Origin: Physella acuta
Taxonomy: Eukaryota > Mollusca > Gastropoda > Physidae
Reading direction: 5' to 3'
Length of the DNA stretch: 64,000 nt
Assembly (NCBI RefSeq): GCF_028476545.1
Contig: NW_026731810.1
Location: 186,001-250,000, forward strand
How positions within the stretch are numbered: the first letter of the stretch is position 1; each line of letters opens with the position of its first letter. Below the pieces are notes generated by a model, which was not told the origin of the DNA, did not search any database, and worked only from the letters and a program-made list of their open reading frames with translations. Shown here piece after piece: positions 12,395 to 23,231 of this stretch. A program made the translations under genes and the position numbers.

Positions 12395-12460
12395 CACACG
12401 GAGCTGATCTCTGATTGGTTAAAAAACTCGAATCGATCAGTGATTGGCGCCAACACGGCA
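12395..12460. promoter_or_regulatory. Paired inverted CCAAT boxes
   Basis: The words ctgattggttaa and gtgattggcgccaac lie 34 bases apart. The second overlaps an E2F-like ttggcgcc. Two NF-Y sites at this spacing are typical of promoters in general. No gene is visible nearby. Confidence 0.3.
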
Positions 12461-12789
12461 CCGAACAAGGGGAGAAAATCAATCAGCATCAGCTGTTTAT
12501 TAACCCGCTTGTTTAAAGTAGAGGGGGGGGGGGGGGAGAGAAAGACCAGCAAGGGGCGGTAAGCATGGTCAAAACACAAGGGTAGACAATTTATATTTTT
12601 TATTGAAACAATTTGTTTTTGTCTTTCAAGACTATTAAAGCAACTTCTTTAGATCTAACTGGGTTCTGTTTCGGTGGGAAATTTGTTTGAATTCATATGG
12701 TAGATATGTAGTAAACCGAAAGTTTACTGTCGAGTGTTTTGTATGAAATATCTATCGGCTGGTATTTTTAAAATCACATAGTTTACAGG

Positions 12790-12799
12790 ATATATATAT

Positions 12800-12862
<63 letters not shown>

Positions 12863-12882
12863 GTGTATATATATATATTTAT

Positions 12883-12954
<72 letters not shown>
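12790..12954. repeat. Long (TA)n microsatellite
   Basis: About 165 bases of nearly pure TA, broken once by gggtgtat and once by ttatgga. Confidence 0.98.
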
Positions 12955-12957
<3 letters not shown>

Positions 12958-13427
12958 GAGGGAGAAAGGTTAGAGGTTATGAATACCGTTATATAGAATA
13001 CGAATTACGAATACTTTACACTGCTTTATATTCCTAACATATAAAAACAACAGAATGGAGACTGGCGTGTTCCCTATTATTCTATGGGTGTGACAGCTCT
13101 GAACCTCATTTGTTTTCCCGATAGGTTTGAACCTTCCCGATAGGTTTGAACCGACTGCTAGTCTCACGCGTCTGAAAACAAACTAATTAAAAATTCTTCC
13201 AATAAACAAAGGTATTGGAGCAAGGTATCCAAGCGAAACGAGTACACCTCTTGCGACACGTCCCAGAGAAAATATCTTTTGTTATCCAACCTCCAGATAA
13301 TGAACAGAAATCGTTTGTTTTTCTTTTTTGAAACAATAATCGTTTTGACAGGCTATTGAATGAAAAAAAAAACACTTCAATTTTTTTTTCGCGATTGTAT
13401 GAAATAGCTTGTTTCCCACCATATTGG

Positions 13428-14301
13428 TTCTGTTTCAAGCTTTGTTGTCTTCTACTCACTGTTTCAAACTTTCTTGTATTCTACTCACTGTTTCAAACTT
13501 TCTTGTATTCTACTCACTGTTTCAAGCTTTCGTGTTTTCTACTCACTGTTTCAAGCTTTAGTGTTTTCTACTCACTGTTTCAAACTTTATCGTATTCTAC
13601 TCACTGTTTCAAACTTTATTGTATTGTACTCACTGTTTCAAACTTTATTGTATTGTACTCACTGTTTCAAACTTTTGTATTCTACTCACTGTTTCAGTTT
13701 CTTGTATTCTACTCACTGTTTCAAACTTTCTTGTATTCTTCTCACTGTTTCAAACTTTCTTGTATTCTTCTCACTGTTTCAAACTTTATTGTATTGTACT
13801 CACTGTTTCAAACTTTCTTGTATTCTACTCACTGTTTTAAGCTTTCTTATATTCTACTCACTGTTTCAAGCTTTCTTGTATTCTACTCACTGTTTCAAAC
13901 TTTCTTGTATTCTACTCACTGTTTCAAACTTTCTTGTATTCTACTCACTGTTTCAAACTTTATTTATTCTACTCATTGTTTCAAGCTTTGTTGTATTCTA
14001 CTCACTGTTTCAAACTTTTTTGTTTTCTACTCACTGTTTCAAACTTTCTTTATTCTACTCACTGTTTCAAACTTTTTTGTATTATACTCACTGTTTCAAA
14101 CTTTCTTGTATTCTACTCACTGTTTCAAACTTTATTTATTCTACTCATTGTTTCAAGCTTTGTTGTATTCTACTCACTGTTTCAAACTTTTTTGTTTTCT
14201 ACTCACTGTTTCAAACTTTCTTTATTCTACTCACTGTTTCAAACTTTTTTGTATTATACTCACTGTTTCAAACTTTCTTGTATTCTACTCACTGTTTCAA
14301 G
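13428..14301. repeat. 29-bp minisatellite, about 30 copies
   Basis: The unit is actcactgtttcaaactttc then ttgtattct, with some 25-28-bp versions. A higher-order duplication of 172 bp is visible: the variant tttatttattctactcattg occurs at 13959 and again at 14131, followed by the same series of variants. The long plus-strand open frames are a by-product of a stop-free unit. The last copy runs straight into a family P MITE. Confidence 0.96.
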
Positions 14302-14472
14302 CCCCCCCCCCCTTTCCGAAAGAAATGGAATTTAAATAAAATATATACTTTTAACAGTATCCGCCCCTCCCCCGGAAATTTTAGTATGCCCGCCCCCTCC
14401 CCCCGAAAATTTCAAGCGCCCCACCTCCCCCCCCCCCCACCCCCCTGAGAAAAAAGTCTGGAAGAAACACTG
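14290..14472. mobile_element. Poly-C MITE (family P) fused to the end of the minisatellite
   Basis: It has C runs, gaaatggaatttaaataaa, atatatacttttaacagt, further C runs, and ends agtctggaagaaacactg, the full terminal motif. The 5' end merges with the minisatellite word cactgtttcaa, which itself resembles the MITE terminus cagtgtttcttcc. No target duplication is found. Confidence 0.75.
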
Positions 14473-14979
14473 AGACGAATTCTCACCGTGTTAAAAATCT
14501 GACACGCTCTTCTGCAAAGCGCATTGTTTTTTTTTTTTTTTATCATTTCCAGTTTCAAAAACAAATTTCTTAGTTCCACCTTTCAAAAACAAGGATTTTT
14601 ATAACAAGGTAGAAAGAAAATGTCATAGGTAGCGATAACACAGTGGTCCTAACAAGCACAAGGCCGGTAACTACTCACGAATCGATCGATTGACCCGGTA
14701 CATCGATACGCAGCTTGGCTGTCCATTGGACCGTGACGCCTGCCAAGGTTCCAGCAGGAAAGATTTTGTTCCTTACAGACCTGGGGACACTGTAGGCTAC
14801 ATTTGACGTGAATTTCTTACTAGAATCTAATCCGTTCGCGGGAACATCAGTTTAAAACGGAATCGGTAATTAACTTTTTCATTTAGATTAAACGCAGCTG
14901 TCTTTGAGATCTCTTTTCTATGCCGGCAATTGAAACGTAGGTAAACGTGTAACTGTTGTTAAATAACAAAGGTTAGTAG

Positions 14980-15159
14980 CAGAGTTTCTTCCAGGCATCT
15001 CTTCGGGGAAGGGGGGGGGGAGGAGAAAATCGAAGAAAGTCTCAACCTCCCCCCCCCCCGTACGAAATGGAATTTATATAGAAAATATATACTTTTAATA
15101 GTGCCCCCCCCCCCCCCGTAATATCAAGTGCCCCTCCTCCAAGTCTGAAAGAAACACTG
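14980..15159. mobile_element. Complete poly-G/C hAT-like MITE (family P), 180 bp
   Basis: It starts cagagtttcttccaggc and ends gtctgaaagaaacactg, forming imperfect inverted repeats of about 17 bp. An exact 8-bp direct repeat gttagtag flanks it (14972-14979 and 15160-15167). Eight-base duplications and CAG...CTG ends are the hallmark of the hAT superfamily. The interior holds long G and C runs and an AT-rich core (aatggaatttatatagaaaa). It has no coding capacity and would depend on a transposase elsewhere. Confidence 0.88.
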
Positions 15160-15627
15160 GTTAGTAGAACTCGAAGGACGGCAAGGTAAAATAAAAACAA
15201 AAACAATTGGTGTAGAGTAGTTGTTTTTTTTTTAATTGTAAATGTGTGTACTAACATATAACATTGAGCGGACAACTCTAAATTTTATTTGAGTAAAAGT
15301 AAAATTATCTATAAAATGCTTCTCTTTAAAAAAAATAATTGCTGGTCAACTCAAAAGAAAAAGTATTTCTGTTTTCAAATTTATTGATCTACAAAGAGGA
15401 AAATATATTGCACATGGCACTACCACTGATTAGTGCATAAACTCTATATACTTTATCAAATAATTTGCGTTTTTGTTATTTAAACATTTTTTTAACTTTA
15501 GATTTAGCGGTTTTATAAAAAAACCTAATCAAAAACATTCTTGTAAAAAAAAATGCGACCTTCAGGAATATCGAAATAAAAGCTCAAGAACCAATTATTC
15601 AATCAATGCATCGTCAAAGTGAAAGTG

Positions 15628-15648
15628 GAAGGGGGGGGGGGGGGGGGT
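15628..15648. repeat. Poly-G tract, about 18 G
   Basis: One of the longest G runs in the window. It has no MITE ends around it. Confidence 0.9.
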
Positions 15649-15799
15649 ATTCAAGGGGTAAGGGGGAGTAACTAACACAGCTGCCTATCGCGGACAATGC
15701 CTGGTAAACTTTTGTTTCCTGTAAACTTTTCTCACCGCGCGACACCCCGAAGTGTCAACGCCTTTTGTTCTCCCAACATTTTCAATCTTTCGCCAAACT

Positions 15800-15930
15800 C
15801 TTCAGAGGTGTTATCGATAGCGGAGAGCTGTTGTCGATAACAGGCGGCCAATCAATAACCAATCAGCAACATCTCCCACCATCAATCGAACTGTCCAAAC
15901 AATAACCGCCCGCGACACAACACACACGGT
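15800..15930. promoter_or_regulatory. Tandem CCAAT boxes in a moderately GC-rich patch
   Basis: The words cggccaatcaataaccaatc carry two CCAAT boxes 13 bases apart, followed by cagcaac and gtccaaacaataacc (Sox-like acaat). Composition differs from the AT-rich flanks. It could be a promoter or enhancer. No gene is visible. Confidence 0.35.
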
Positions 15931-16579
15931 AAAGATTTTATCCAATACACTTTTCTTTAGTCCCGGGTCTTGAACTGTTTGTTTTTGATCCGCACGTGAA
16001 TGCTCTATATTTATCACAGAACTTGCACGTGCGAAAAGCTAGTCCACCTAAGTTGTTTACTTAGAAACGTGATCACACTTTACAAAAGCACAACTGGAAT
16101 AACCTAAAGAACAATATTATTCCAATACTCATTTTAAATTATTATATAGATTACCACCGTCATTTCATACTTTGCCCTATATAATAGGGGAGAAAAAATA
16201 GCGCAGTTTCTATACGAAAGTTTCGCTTTGTTAGCAGTGGGCGGAATGTTTGGATTAATTACTTTCAGACTGGTACAATAGAGTTCGCGCGTACGTTCTG
16301 TATTTGACTAAATTCGCGTCCATTTTTTCCCCAACACGGAAACGACTGAATTTGAAAACACACCCAAAAAAATCTACTTTCAAGAGTTTTAATGGCTGGT
16401 TAATAATTTCGATGTATATTCAAACGCGTATGTCATTGTTGAAACTAGGTCACAGACAAAGATTGTAGGAAGCGCATTCAAATTTTAATGTCAGAGTTTA
16501 GAGTAGATTAACGACAATGTTTGTCAGATGTCTATTCAAATTTTTGTCCAAGTTTTAAGTAGACTAATGCCAACATTGT

Positions 16580-16606
16580 CTGATTTCCCCCCCCCCCCCC
16601 CACCCA
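16580..16606. repeat. Poly-C tract
   Basis: A run of about 15 C followed by caccca. Confidence 0.9.
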
Positions 16607-17019
16607 GTTCTACGAAACCAGGAAGGGGCGTAACTGTGATAGACAGCTTCAGAACTGCTTTCATCTATAATACATAAAGGGTATCAAACAATCCACGATT
16701 AACAATGATATTTAAATATTCTGAAATTCTGATCACCCGTGGATCGTTAATTAGTTTGACAACATTACTCGAAATTCTTTTTTCCACTAACGCTAAACCC
16801 TTTCGTGTACGGATAAACGTTTTGTCTTAGTTTAAAACCATACTAAAATAAACATTCAAAGTTTGAAGTGGAATAAAAAAACAATTACACATCTTATAGA
16901 TTTCTTCATTACTTATTCTATCCAATTTACTGGTAGAAAAACCCTTCTTCGCCCGTGCTTGAAAAATTTAACTGGTTTCATTTTAAGCTAAGCACCGTAC
17001 GATAGATTGTCGTCATGAA

Positions 17020-17265
17020 TGTTTTATACGGCGACATGATGTTTACTATACAAGTTTGCTTGAATGACGGTGTAAACAATGACGCAATCACGGAGTGGGG
17101 AGAATGACTTCCTTCGCGGCCATTGGTTCATTTTTTTGTGTGTGTTGGTCTTTGTTGTAAAGAGAACACAGTGGCTACGAGAGTATGTGTTTGCGATCTT
17201 ATCATATGGGTAAATAGCGTCAACGCTGTTATAAAATGTTGACATTGTCGTCACACACCAGTGGT
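17020..17265. promoter_or_regulatory. Possible regulatory DNA with CCAAT and FOX-like words
   Basis: The words ggtgtaaacaatgacgcaat (FOX-like gtaaaca next to a bZIP-like tgacgcaat) and cgcggccattggttc (inverted CCAAT box) occur in a locally GC-richer stretch. This is motif evidence only. Confidence 0.25.
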
Positions 17266-17299
17266 TGTATTGTGCGTCGGGAACACCACTGGCGTCGGT

Positions 17300-17352
17300 T
17301 GGGTGAGGTGGTGTGACGGGGTGGTGGGGTGGGGGTGGGGGAGATGGTGGGG
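17300..17352 (+). other. G-quadruplex-capable tract
   Basis: Runs of four to five G are spaced by one to seven bases (ggggtggtggggtgggggtg then ggggagatggtgggg). This satisfies the usual four-run G4 pattern on the plus strand. Confidence 0.6.
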
Positions 17353-17595
17353 ATTTTTTCGTGTCACCAACACGTCCTAAAACCAGGTCACTTCAATAAT
17401 TTAATCAATGATACAACACATCGTTATTACAAATTTTGAAAACAGTTTTTGAAAATCATGAAAATAACAAAGAGAAATTAATGTTTGATGGTACGCTGAG
17501 GCCTATTTGATAACGATATTTTTATTTAACTTGGGGTGCGTCCCCTTAGGGCAGCTGAAGGTATCCAGTGTATTGTGGGTCCCATGTGAGTTGGA

Positions 17596-17815
17596 GGGGG
17601 CGGGGGGGGGGGGAGAGAGAAAAATGACGTCATCATAACTAATATTTTGTGTGTGTGTTTGCATTTAAAATCATAACAATGTGTAGGGGCCTAGCCCTGA
17701 TTTACTATGGGGTCCCTCAATATACTTGTTTACTGTGTCTCAGCCACACACTTTCTCTCTCACTCTCTCTTTCTCTATCTCTTTATCTCTCTATATTTCT
17801 CTCTCTGTCAACTCC
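17596..17815. repeat. Poly-G tract and (CT)n-rich tract
   Basis: A G run at about 17597 is followed by gagagaga. Between 17735 and 17810 the plus strand is nearly all C and T (tctctctcactctctctttc). The short open frames over it are low-complexity. Confidence 0.85.
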
Positions 17816-18024
17816 ATGGCCCCCTACACAGCATTAAGCAGGACACCCTAACTACCACACATGGTCTCTATCCAACAATCACACAATGGTTACCCTTCAG
17901 TTTAAAAAAAAATACCATGCCCCAAACTAAAAAGTGCATCGGTCGATGGAAGTACAGTTACTAATTACGACAGCTAATGATTAAAAACACAACTTGAAAT
18001 ACATTACCCTAATTTATATCCACG

Positions 18025-18190
18025 TCTCACCACAACACAAAAGGCAGCCAAGCAAAAAACTTCGCCAACCGCATCGAGGACAGCAATCAGCTTAACTGGC
18101 AGACAGCAACGTTTTAGTGTCATGAGCATATCATCCTTGGCCAGGTTTTTCATTCCCAAGCAGCCAAAAACTGCTGTTTACTTGATCTTT
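18025..18190 (+). mobile_element. Possible retroelement fragment, Penelope-like GIY-YIG end
   Basis: Across this stretch the plus strand gives short pieces such as SPQHKRQP in one frame, and SNQLNWQTATF then CHEHI and FHSQAAK in another. The order (QHKR, then N-x-NW-x-x-A, then HEH, then HSQ) recalls the C-terminal endonuclease part of Penelope-like elements as I remember it. It is short and not open throughout, so at most it is an old fragment. A chance resemblance is possible. Confidence 0.3.
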
Positions 18191-18640
18191 TATCATTCTA
18201 ATACAATTTTTTTGTACTGCTAAAACTGAAGGATGGCGCGCTAATTGAATAGAACTTTGGGACTGATCAACTTTTGACATCTAAAGGGGGAGCCCAGGCG
18301 TAGCTAAACATGAAGTGACACCGCGGACTTGTCAGAAAACTCTGGAACAAACACATTTGTCATTGGCCATTGTTCTTACTCGAAGCCAGACTTTTAAAAA
18401 AGATATTGTATTACTAAACATTCAAGGCTATACGCTTAAAAACAATTGTAAATAGTTGGTAGAAATCCAAGCGTACATAGATATTGTAGTTTTGATAGCG
18501 TCGGTTTACGTTATGATAAGAGACTGTCTGATATTTAATGGCACCGGTTCAGGTAAAGACAAAAGACGTTATTTGATGCGCCATTACCTGTCTAGGGCAC
18601 CTGTTGTTTAGAACATTAGGAGAACTGCCAATTAGGCGGT

Positions 18641-18785
18641 CAACCATCCGTGTTTTGGGCGACAACCATCCGTGTTAGGAGCGACAACCATTCGTGGTTA
18701 GAGATAACCATTCGTGTTAGTGGTGACAACCGTTCTTGTTAGGAGCAACAACCATTCGTGGTTGTAGACAACCATTCGTGTTAGG
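18641..18785. repeat. Degenerate tandem repeat, about 23 bp, 6-7 copies
   Basis: The unit is roughly gacaaccattcgtgttagga. The word taggagagacaact in the adjoining SINE family 2 is similar, so the array may have grown from the 5' part of that SINE. That origin is an inference. Confidence 0.75.
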
Positions 18786-18976
18786 GAGAGAAAACTTCAA
18801 AACTAAACAACTGCTGCCTTGTAGTTTGTTCTTGGTTGGACAAAAATTTGGATGCAACTCTAGAAAGAATAGTAGGCTGAAATCGGCTTTAACGCCCATA
18901 ACAAGTTGACATGTAATAATTAATTGTGTTTAAAGAAATCCATTCCAACATTAGAATTAAGAACAAAGAAAAGTGA
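18780..18976 (+). mobile_element. tRNA-derived SINE family 2, 5'-truncated copy
   Basis: It contains aaacaactgctgccttgtag, tttgttcttggttgg, aggctgaaatcgg and the 3' end ttccaacattagaattaaga followed by acaaag. The body matches 19150-19560 and the reverse complement of 46755-47045. The tRNA-like head is missing. Confidence 0.8.
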
Positions 18977-18987
18977 CGTTGGAAGCT

Positions 18988-19100
18988 AATATGCCGTGAG
19001 TCAATATGTCATATGCCATAGGTCAGGAGCAGATATGTCGGAAGGCAATATGTCGGGAGCCTATTTGTCGGGAACCAATATGTCGAGAATCAATTTGCCG
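18988..19100. repeat. Degenerate 17-18-bp repeat
   Basis: Variants of aatatgtcgggagcc occur about six times between two SINE copies. Confidence 0.65.
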
Positions 19101-19149
19101 TCTATGTGACCCACTCTATGAGACAACCGCTTCAAATGCATTCTGTAGG

Positions 19150-19562
19150 ACACCCCCTCAGCGGTAAAGCTCATGGTTGCTAAACCGAAAAGTCTCGTGT
19201 TCGAACCCTCGGGCAGATGAGGCTCGTTAGCTAGGGACAGCCACTCTTCTAGGAGAGACAACTCGTAAATCAAACAACTGCTGCCTTGTAGTTTGTTCTT
19301 GGTATACTAAGGCTATGGATGTTGTGGTCCAAAAAGGAAAGCAGGCTGAAATCGGAGTCAATGACCTCAATGGCGCATAAACAGCTGGCACATATACTCA
19401 ATTGTGTTGGAGGTGTGGTCGAGTCGGCAAAAGTTCATGGTTGATAAAATTCGAAAAAGTCTCGAGTTCAAACCCTCTGGCAGATAAGGCTCGATCCCCT
19501 CCAACACTAAAAATTAAGAACGAAGAAGAAGAAGAAGGACACCCCCTTCATAGATTTCTTCA
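19150..19562 (+). mobile_element. SINE family 2 with a second tRNA-like head inside
   Basis: A first tRNA-like head (cagcggtaaagctcatgg, then gtgttcgaaccctcggg) leads into the family 2 body (caaacaactgctgccttgta, gcaggctgaaatcgg). At attgtgttggagg a second tRNA-like segment begins (gtggtcgagtcggc, then gagttcaaaccctc) and closes with ccctccaacac, which pairs with gtgttggagg like an acceptor stem. The tail is aattaagaacgaagaagaag. The other copies lack the inner head, so this looks like one SINE head inserted in another or a dimer. Confidence 0.78.
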
Positions 19563-19810
19563 TTACTTATTCTATCCTTATTTGAAAATAACTGGAACTG
19601 AGTACACACAAAATAAAACGTATTGTAATGGATCGACCGATACGATAGTCTCCCTAACACATGAACAATTTGGCGACTTATACGACATTTTAACTATAAA
19701 GAACTACGACAGCAAAATCAACCAACGACTATATAAGAAAGAATTGACCACAGAATCTGCAAGACCAAGTTATCACCTGGTATCCCCAGTGAAAGATACA
19801 AGCACGCTGC

Positions 19811-20068
19811 AACTAGCACAAGAAAGATGGGTTACCACTGGGGACGGTTGGAGAAACTAGCACAAGAAAGATGGGTTACCACTGGGGACAGTTGGAGAAA
19901 CTAGCACAAGAAAGATGGGTTACCACTGGGGACAGTTGGAGAAACTAGCACAAGAAAGATGGGTTACCACTGGGGACAGTTGGAGAAACTAGCACAAGAA
20001 AGATGGGTTACCACTGGGGACAGTTGGAGAAACTAGCACAAGAAAGATGGGTTACCACTGTGTACAGT
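19811..20068. repeat. 44-bp minisatellite, about 5.8 copies
   Basis: The unit is aactagcacaagaaagatgg then gttaccactggggacagttg and gaga. The copies are almost identical, so expansion looks recent. The open frame that enters it from the left (19402-19860) is mostly SINE-derived. Confidence 0.96.
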
Positions 20069-20524
20069 TCTTGACTTGTTCAAATCAGTCAGATGTCAGA
20101 TTTGGAAGAACCCTACCCAAAAAGTTTATGGAACACCTCAACATCACCCCTGTGATTACTAATTCTCATACAATTCATGTCGACTGCTGGAAAAAAATAA
20201 GATACGAACATCTTGTGTTGAGTCTAACGAGCTCTATCTACCGGAAGTACCATCTGCCTCTGTGTGGCCATCTTTAAATCATGAGCCTCGTTCTGGCCCA
20301 TCGCGTGCATGAGCGATTTCACAAAGAAGCTCCGTGATTGGCCACCCGTGCGAACGTTTCACTAATGTGTCTCCGTGTTTCCTAGAGGCCAGAGATCAAG
20401 TCAATTATTTAGTTGGATTCTTTCCTCATTTGAAACCTAAGATGACGTAATGCCTTTAAAATTGTTTATACACTGCAGGTTGGGCTGATTAATCCTAGAC
20501 TAAATCTCTGTTTAACCACGTAAC

Positions 20525-20790
20525 GTTAATCCATGGGTGTACAGCTTGGCTTTAAGTCAGTGTGTTTGCAACGTATCATTAATCCAGTGAGTTGTCAGCT
20601 TAGCGATAATCTATTGTATTGCAGCTTAAATTAATCCAGTGTGTTGGCAGTTTAAACTTAATATGTTGAGTAGGTAGCTTAGCCTAAATCTGTTTAGTTT
20701 TCAGCTTAGCAATATTCAAGCGTGTCAGCTAAACCTTAATCCGGTGTCGTCAGCTAAACCTTAATCCGGTGTCGGCAGCTAAACAGGTAG
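20525..20790. repeat. Degenerate tandem repeat (taatccagtgtgt/cagctta)
   Basis: The words taatcc-rgtgt and cagcttarc alternate for about 260 bases. The last two units (gtcrgcagctaaaccttaat) are nearly identical. The DNA just before it (20280-20520) is unique, with a gattggcca CCAAT-type word near 20338. Confidence 0.65.
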
Positions 20791-20824
20791 AAGAATGTTA
20801 CTCCTTCTCAATTCTCTCAGACAC

Positions 20825-20955
20825 TGGTACTTCTACACATACACACCATCACACACGTACACTGTGGCACACCAGCACACTTACTTTCATGCAGTCATAC
20901 ACATACACACATTAATACACACGGCAAACCTATACTATACACATACTCATACCCA
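20825..20955. repeat. CA-rich low-complexity stretch
   Basis: Imperfect acacatac and cacac repeats. Confidence 0.8.
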
Positions 20956-21220
20956 CACACAACGACCCAGCCCCCACACATTTAAGACCCACATATAACA
21001 CCCAGGTCACACACATTTAAGACCCACACACAACGACCCAGCCCCCACACATTTAAGATCCACACACAATGAACCAGCCCCCCACACATTTAAGACCCCC
21101 ACACAACGAACCAGCCCCCACACATTTAAGACCCACACACAACAACCCAGCCCCCACACATTTAAGACTCACACACAACGACCTAGCCCCCACACATTTA
21201 AAACCCACACACAAAGATCC
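20953..21220. repeat. 36-bp minisatellite, about 7 copies
   Basis: The unit is acacacaacgacccagcccc then cacacatttaagaccc. It adjoins a CA-rich tract and may have grown from it. Confidence 0.92.
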
Positions 21221-21295
21221 ACCTACCACTCAGTTAAGCTGAGATAAGAACAGTTAATTCGTGTGCTTTGTAGCCTTATACCCGCCACCAAATCA

Positions 21296-21455
21296 CCGAC
21301 CTCCCCCACCTCCCCCCCCCCCCCTCACAACATAAAAGTCAATCTCGCCTGGATTTTAGTCTCGTTACTGGATCTAGAATTAATCACACACACGCACACG
21401 CACACACACACACACACGCATACAATCAGCGTTAAACCTCCCACCACCCCCTCCC
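21296..21455. repeat. Poly-C tracts and (AC)n microsatellite
   Basis: C runs near 21309 and 21450 flank an (AC)n/(ACGC)n tract at 21386-21420. Confidence 0.9.
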
Positions 21456-22243
21456 CCCCATACCGCCACCCAAATTCAGAGCACTGAATTATTTTCATCA
21501 GTTCCGGATGAGTGACTTCTGACATTCACTGACTGGATGAAGATGCAGACGGGAGGATTATTAAAAAGGGAAAAAAAAATTCCCCTCCGTAAAAAAAAAA
21601 AAAAATTTCGTATGACATGCGGTTTTCATTGAGGGGTGACACTGTTCAGATGACACTTTCTCTTATAGACCAAATGAAAGAAAAGTTCTCAAAGCAAGGT
21701 GGAGACTTCAGTGCTCTCTTCTTCAACTGACTATAGAAACGACGGGTAGGGTGTCATTTAGACGCTACACACAGCTGTAGTTAGATTTAAGATTTCAAGT
21801 GGAGTTTTCTGACAAGATCCTAGATATTTAGTGCGGAAATTTAATTTACTCAGAAATTTTATGGATTTTGAAAATGGTAGTTTACTTGAGTACAGGTTTT
21901 TAGATCTCGGTATAACGATTAACGTTAGTTGGATTTGACACATCAAGGAAGGTTTATGTCTTGTTTTATTTTACTATCAGTGCTATTCAATTCAACGCGA
22001 TTTCTATATTTCGTTGGATTTTAACTATCATTCTAGGAATATACTGCTCCCTTCATACACAGATAGGTAAGTAGTAAGTGGCGATCACAAGTTTATATTT
22101 TTTTAAGAACTATATTTCCTTAGACAATTTGTTTACATTTGTTCTGTATTCCAAACGCACGAACTAAATCCGTTTTTAGGACACATTGAAATGTTTCCTT
22201 TAGCTTCTAGCATGTGAGTCAACATTCCAGCGGTTCTTTATCT

Positions 22244-23231
22244 GATTGTAGGAAAAAAAGTCACAGGAAAAAAAAACACAGGAAAAAAAAACACAGAAAA
22301 AAAGTCACAGGAAAAAAAGTCACAGGAAAAAAAGTGACAGGAAAAAAAGTCACAAATATATATTTGCATGATATTTGTTAATACTTTTATGTATTAAATA
22401 TTTAGAGAGTGCAAATTAGCTTAGGATAAATTAAATGTGATGTAATGTGTCTAGGCTGTATAGGAATTTTTATAATTCATCTAAAAATATTTATTATGAA
22501 GTATGTAGATTGTAATTATTTTAAACTTAAGATTAGTAGCATTTAATAGAATGCTCCGAAGTCCACGTTTTTCATCGTGTTTTTTTTTAAAATACCAATA
22601 TTAAATTACCGTGAAATGGTAAGTTCATCTGACTGCTGCCCTCAACTCATGGCAACAATAGTTATGATTAGTTCAACCACCTTTACTACCCACATTTATC
22701 ACGCTCATTACATAACAAAACTTAAGATCAAAACAGAAAGCCGACAAGGTTCAAAGGCTGTCGTTGACGCATAACGTCAACAACACAAACTATGTTCGGA
22801 CAATGCCTACTGAGGAGAGGCCGACCAGAGAATAGCCTACGGAAAATGTGCCTAAATGTCTTTTATAATTAACTTTTCTACCGCGTATTTAACTAAATAC
22901 ATAACAAATGTTGAGATTGATGTGTTAATTATCTTAGAGTATTTTTACTTACAATTGTTATAAATCATAATGCTTTTAACCTCCATAAATAATTTATGCT
23001 ATCAAAAAATGCAACCCACAACAATGAACATACAAAATTTTACAATTCTTAACAAATTAATAAAATATTTCTAAAAAGATTTTTGTGACTTTTTTTCTGT
23101 GACTTTATTTCTGTGACTTTTTTCCGATAAAATTTTTCCACTGTGACCTTTTTTCTGTGACTTTTTTTCCTAGCAAAAACTGTGACTTTTTTTCTGTGTT
23201 TTTTTTTCCTGTGACTTTTTTTCCGTTTACC
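22244..23231. mobile_element. Foldback-like DNA transposon, long inverted ends made of tandem repeats
   Basis: The left arm (22251-22356) is a tandem array of ggaaaaaaagtcaca with aaaacacagg variants. The right arm (23075-23224) is the same array in inverse orientation (gtgactttttttcc and tgtgtttttttttcc). Only about 720 bp of AT-rich DNA lies between. The extreme ends gattgtaggaaaaaaagtca and its inverted partner share about 19 of 24 bases. The exact 8-bp word ctttatct stands directly outside both ends (22236-22243 and 23232-23239) and is a candidate target duplication. No transposase is encoded, so it would be non-autonomous. The family is unknown to me. Confidence 0.75.

Noticed and set aside
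13356-14448. Two plus-strand frames of over 320 codons rich in F, Y, L and C
   Set aside because: They are the 29-bp minisatellite read in different frames. Three units make 29 codons with no stop.
19402-19860. 152-codon plus-strand frame
   Set aside because: Its first third is SINE and its end is the 44-bp array. The middle matches nothing known to me.
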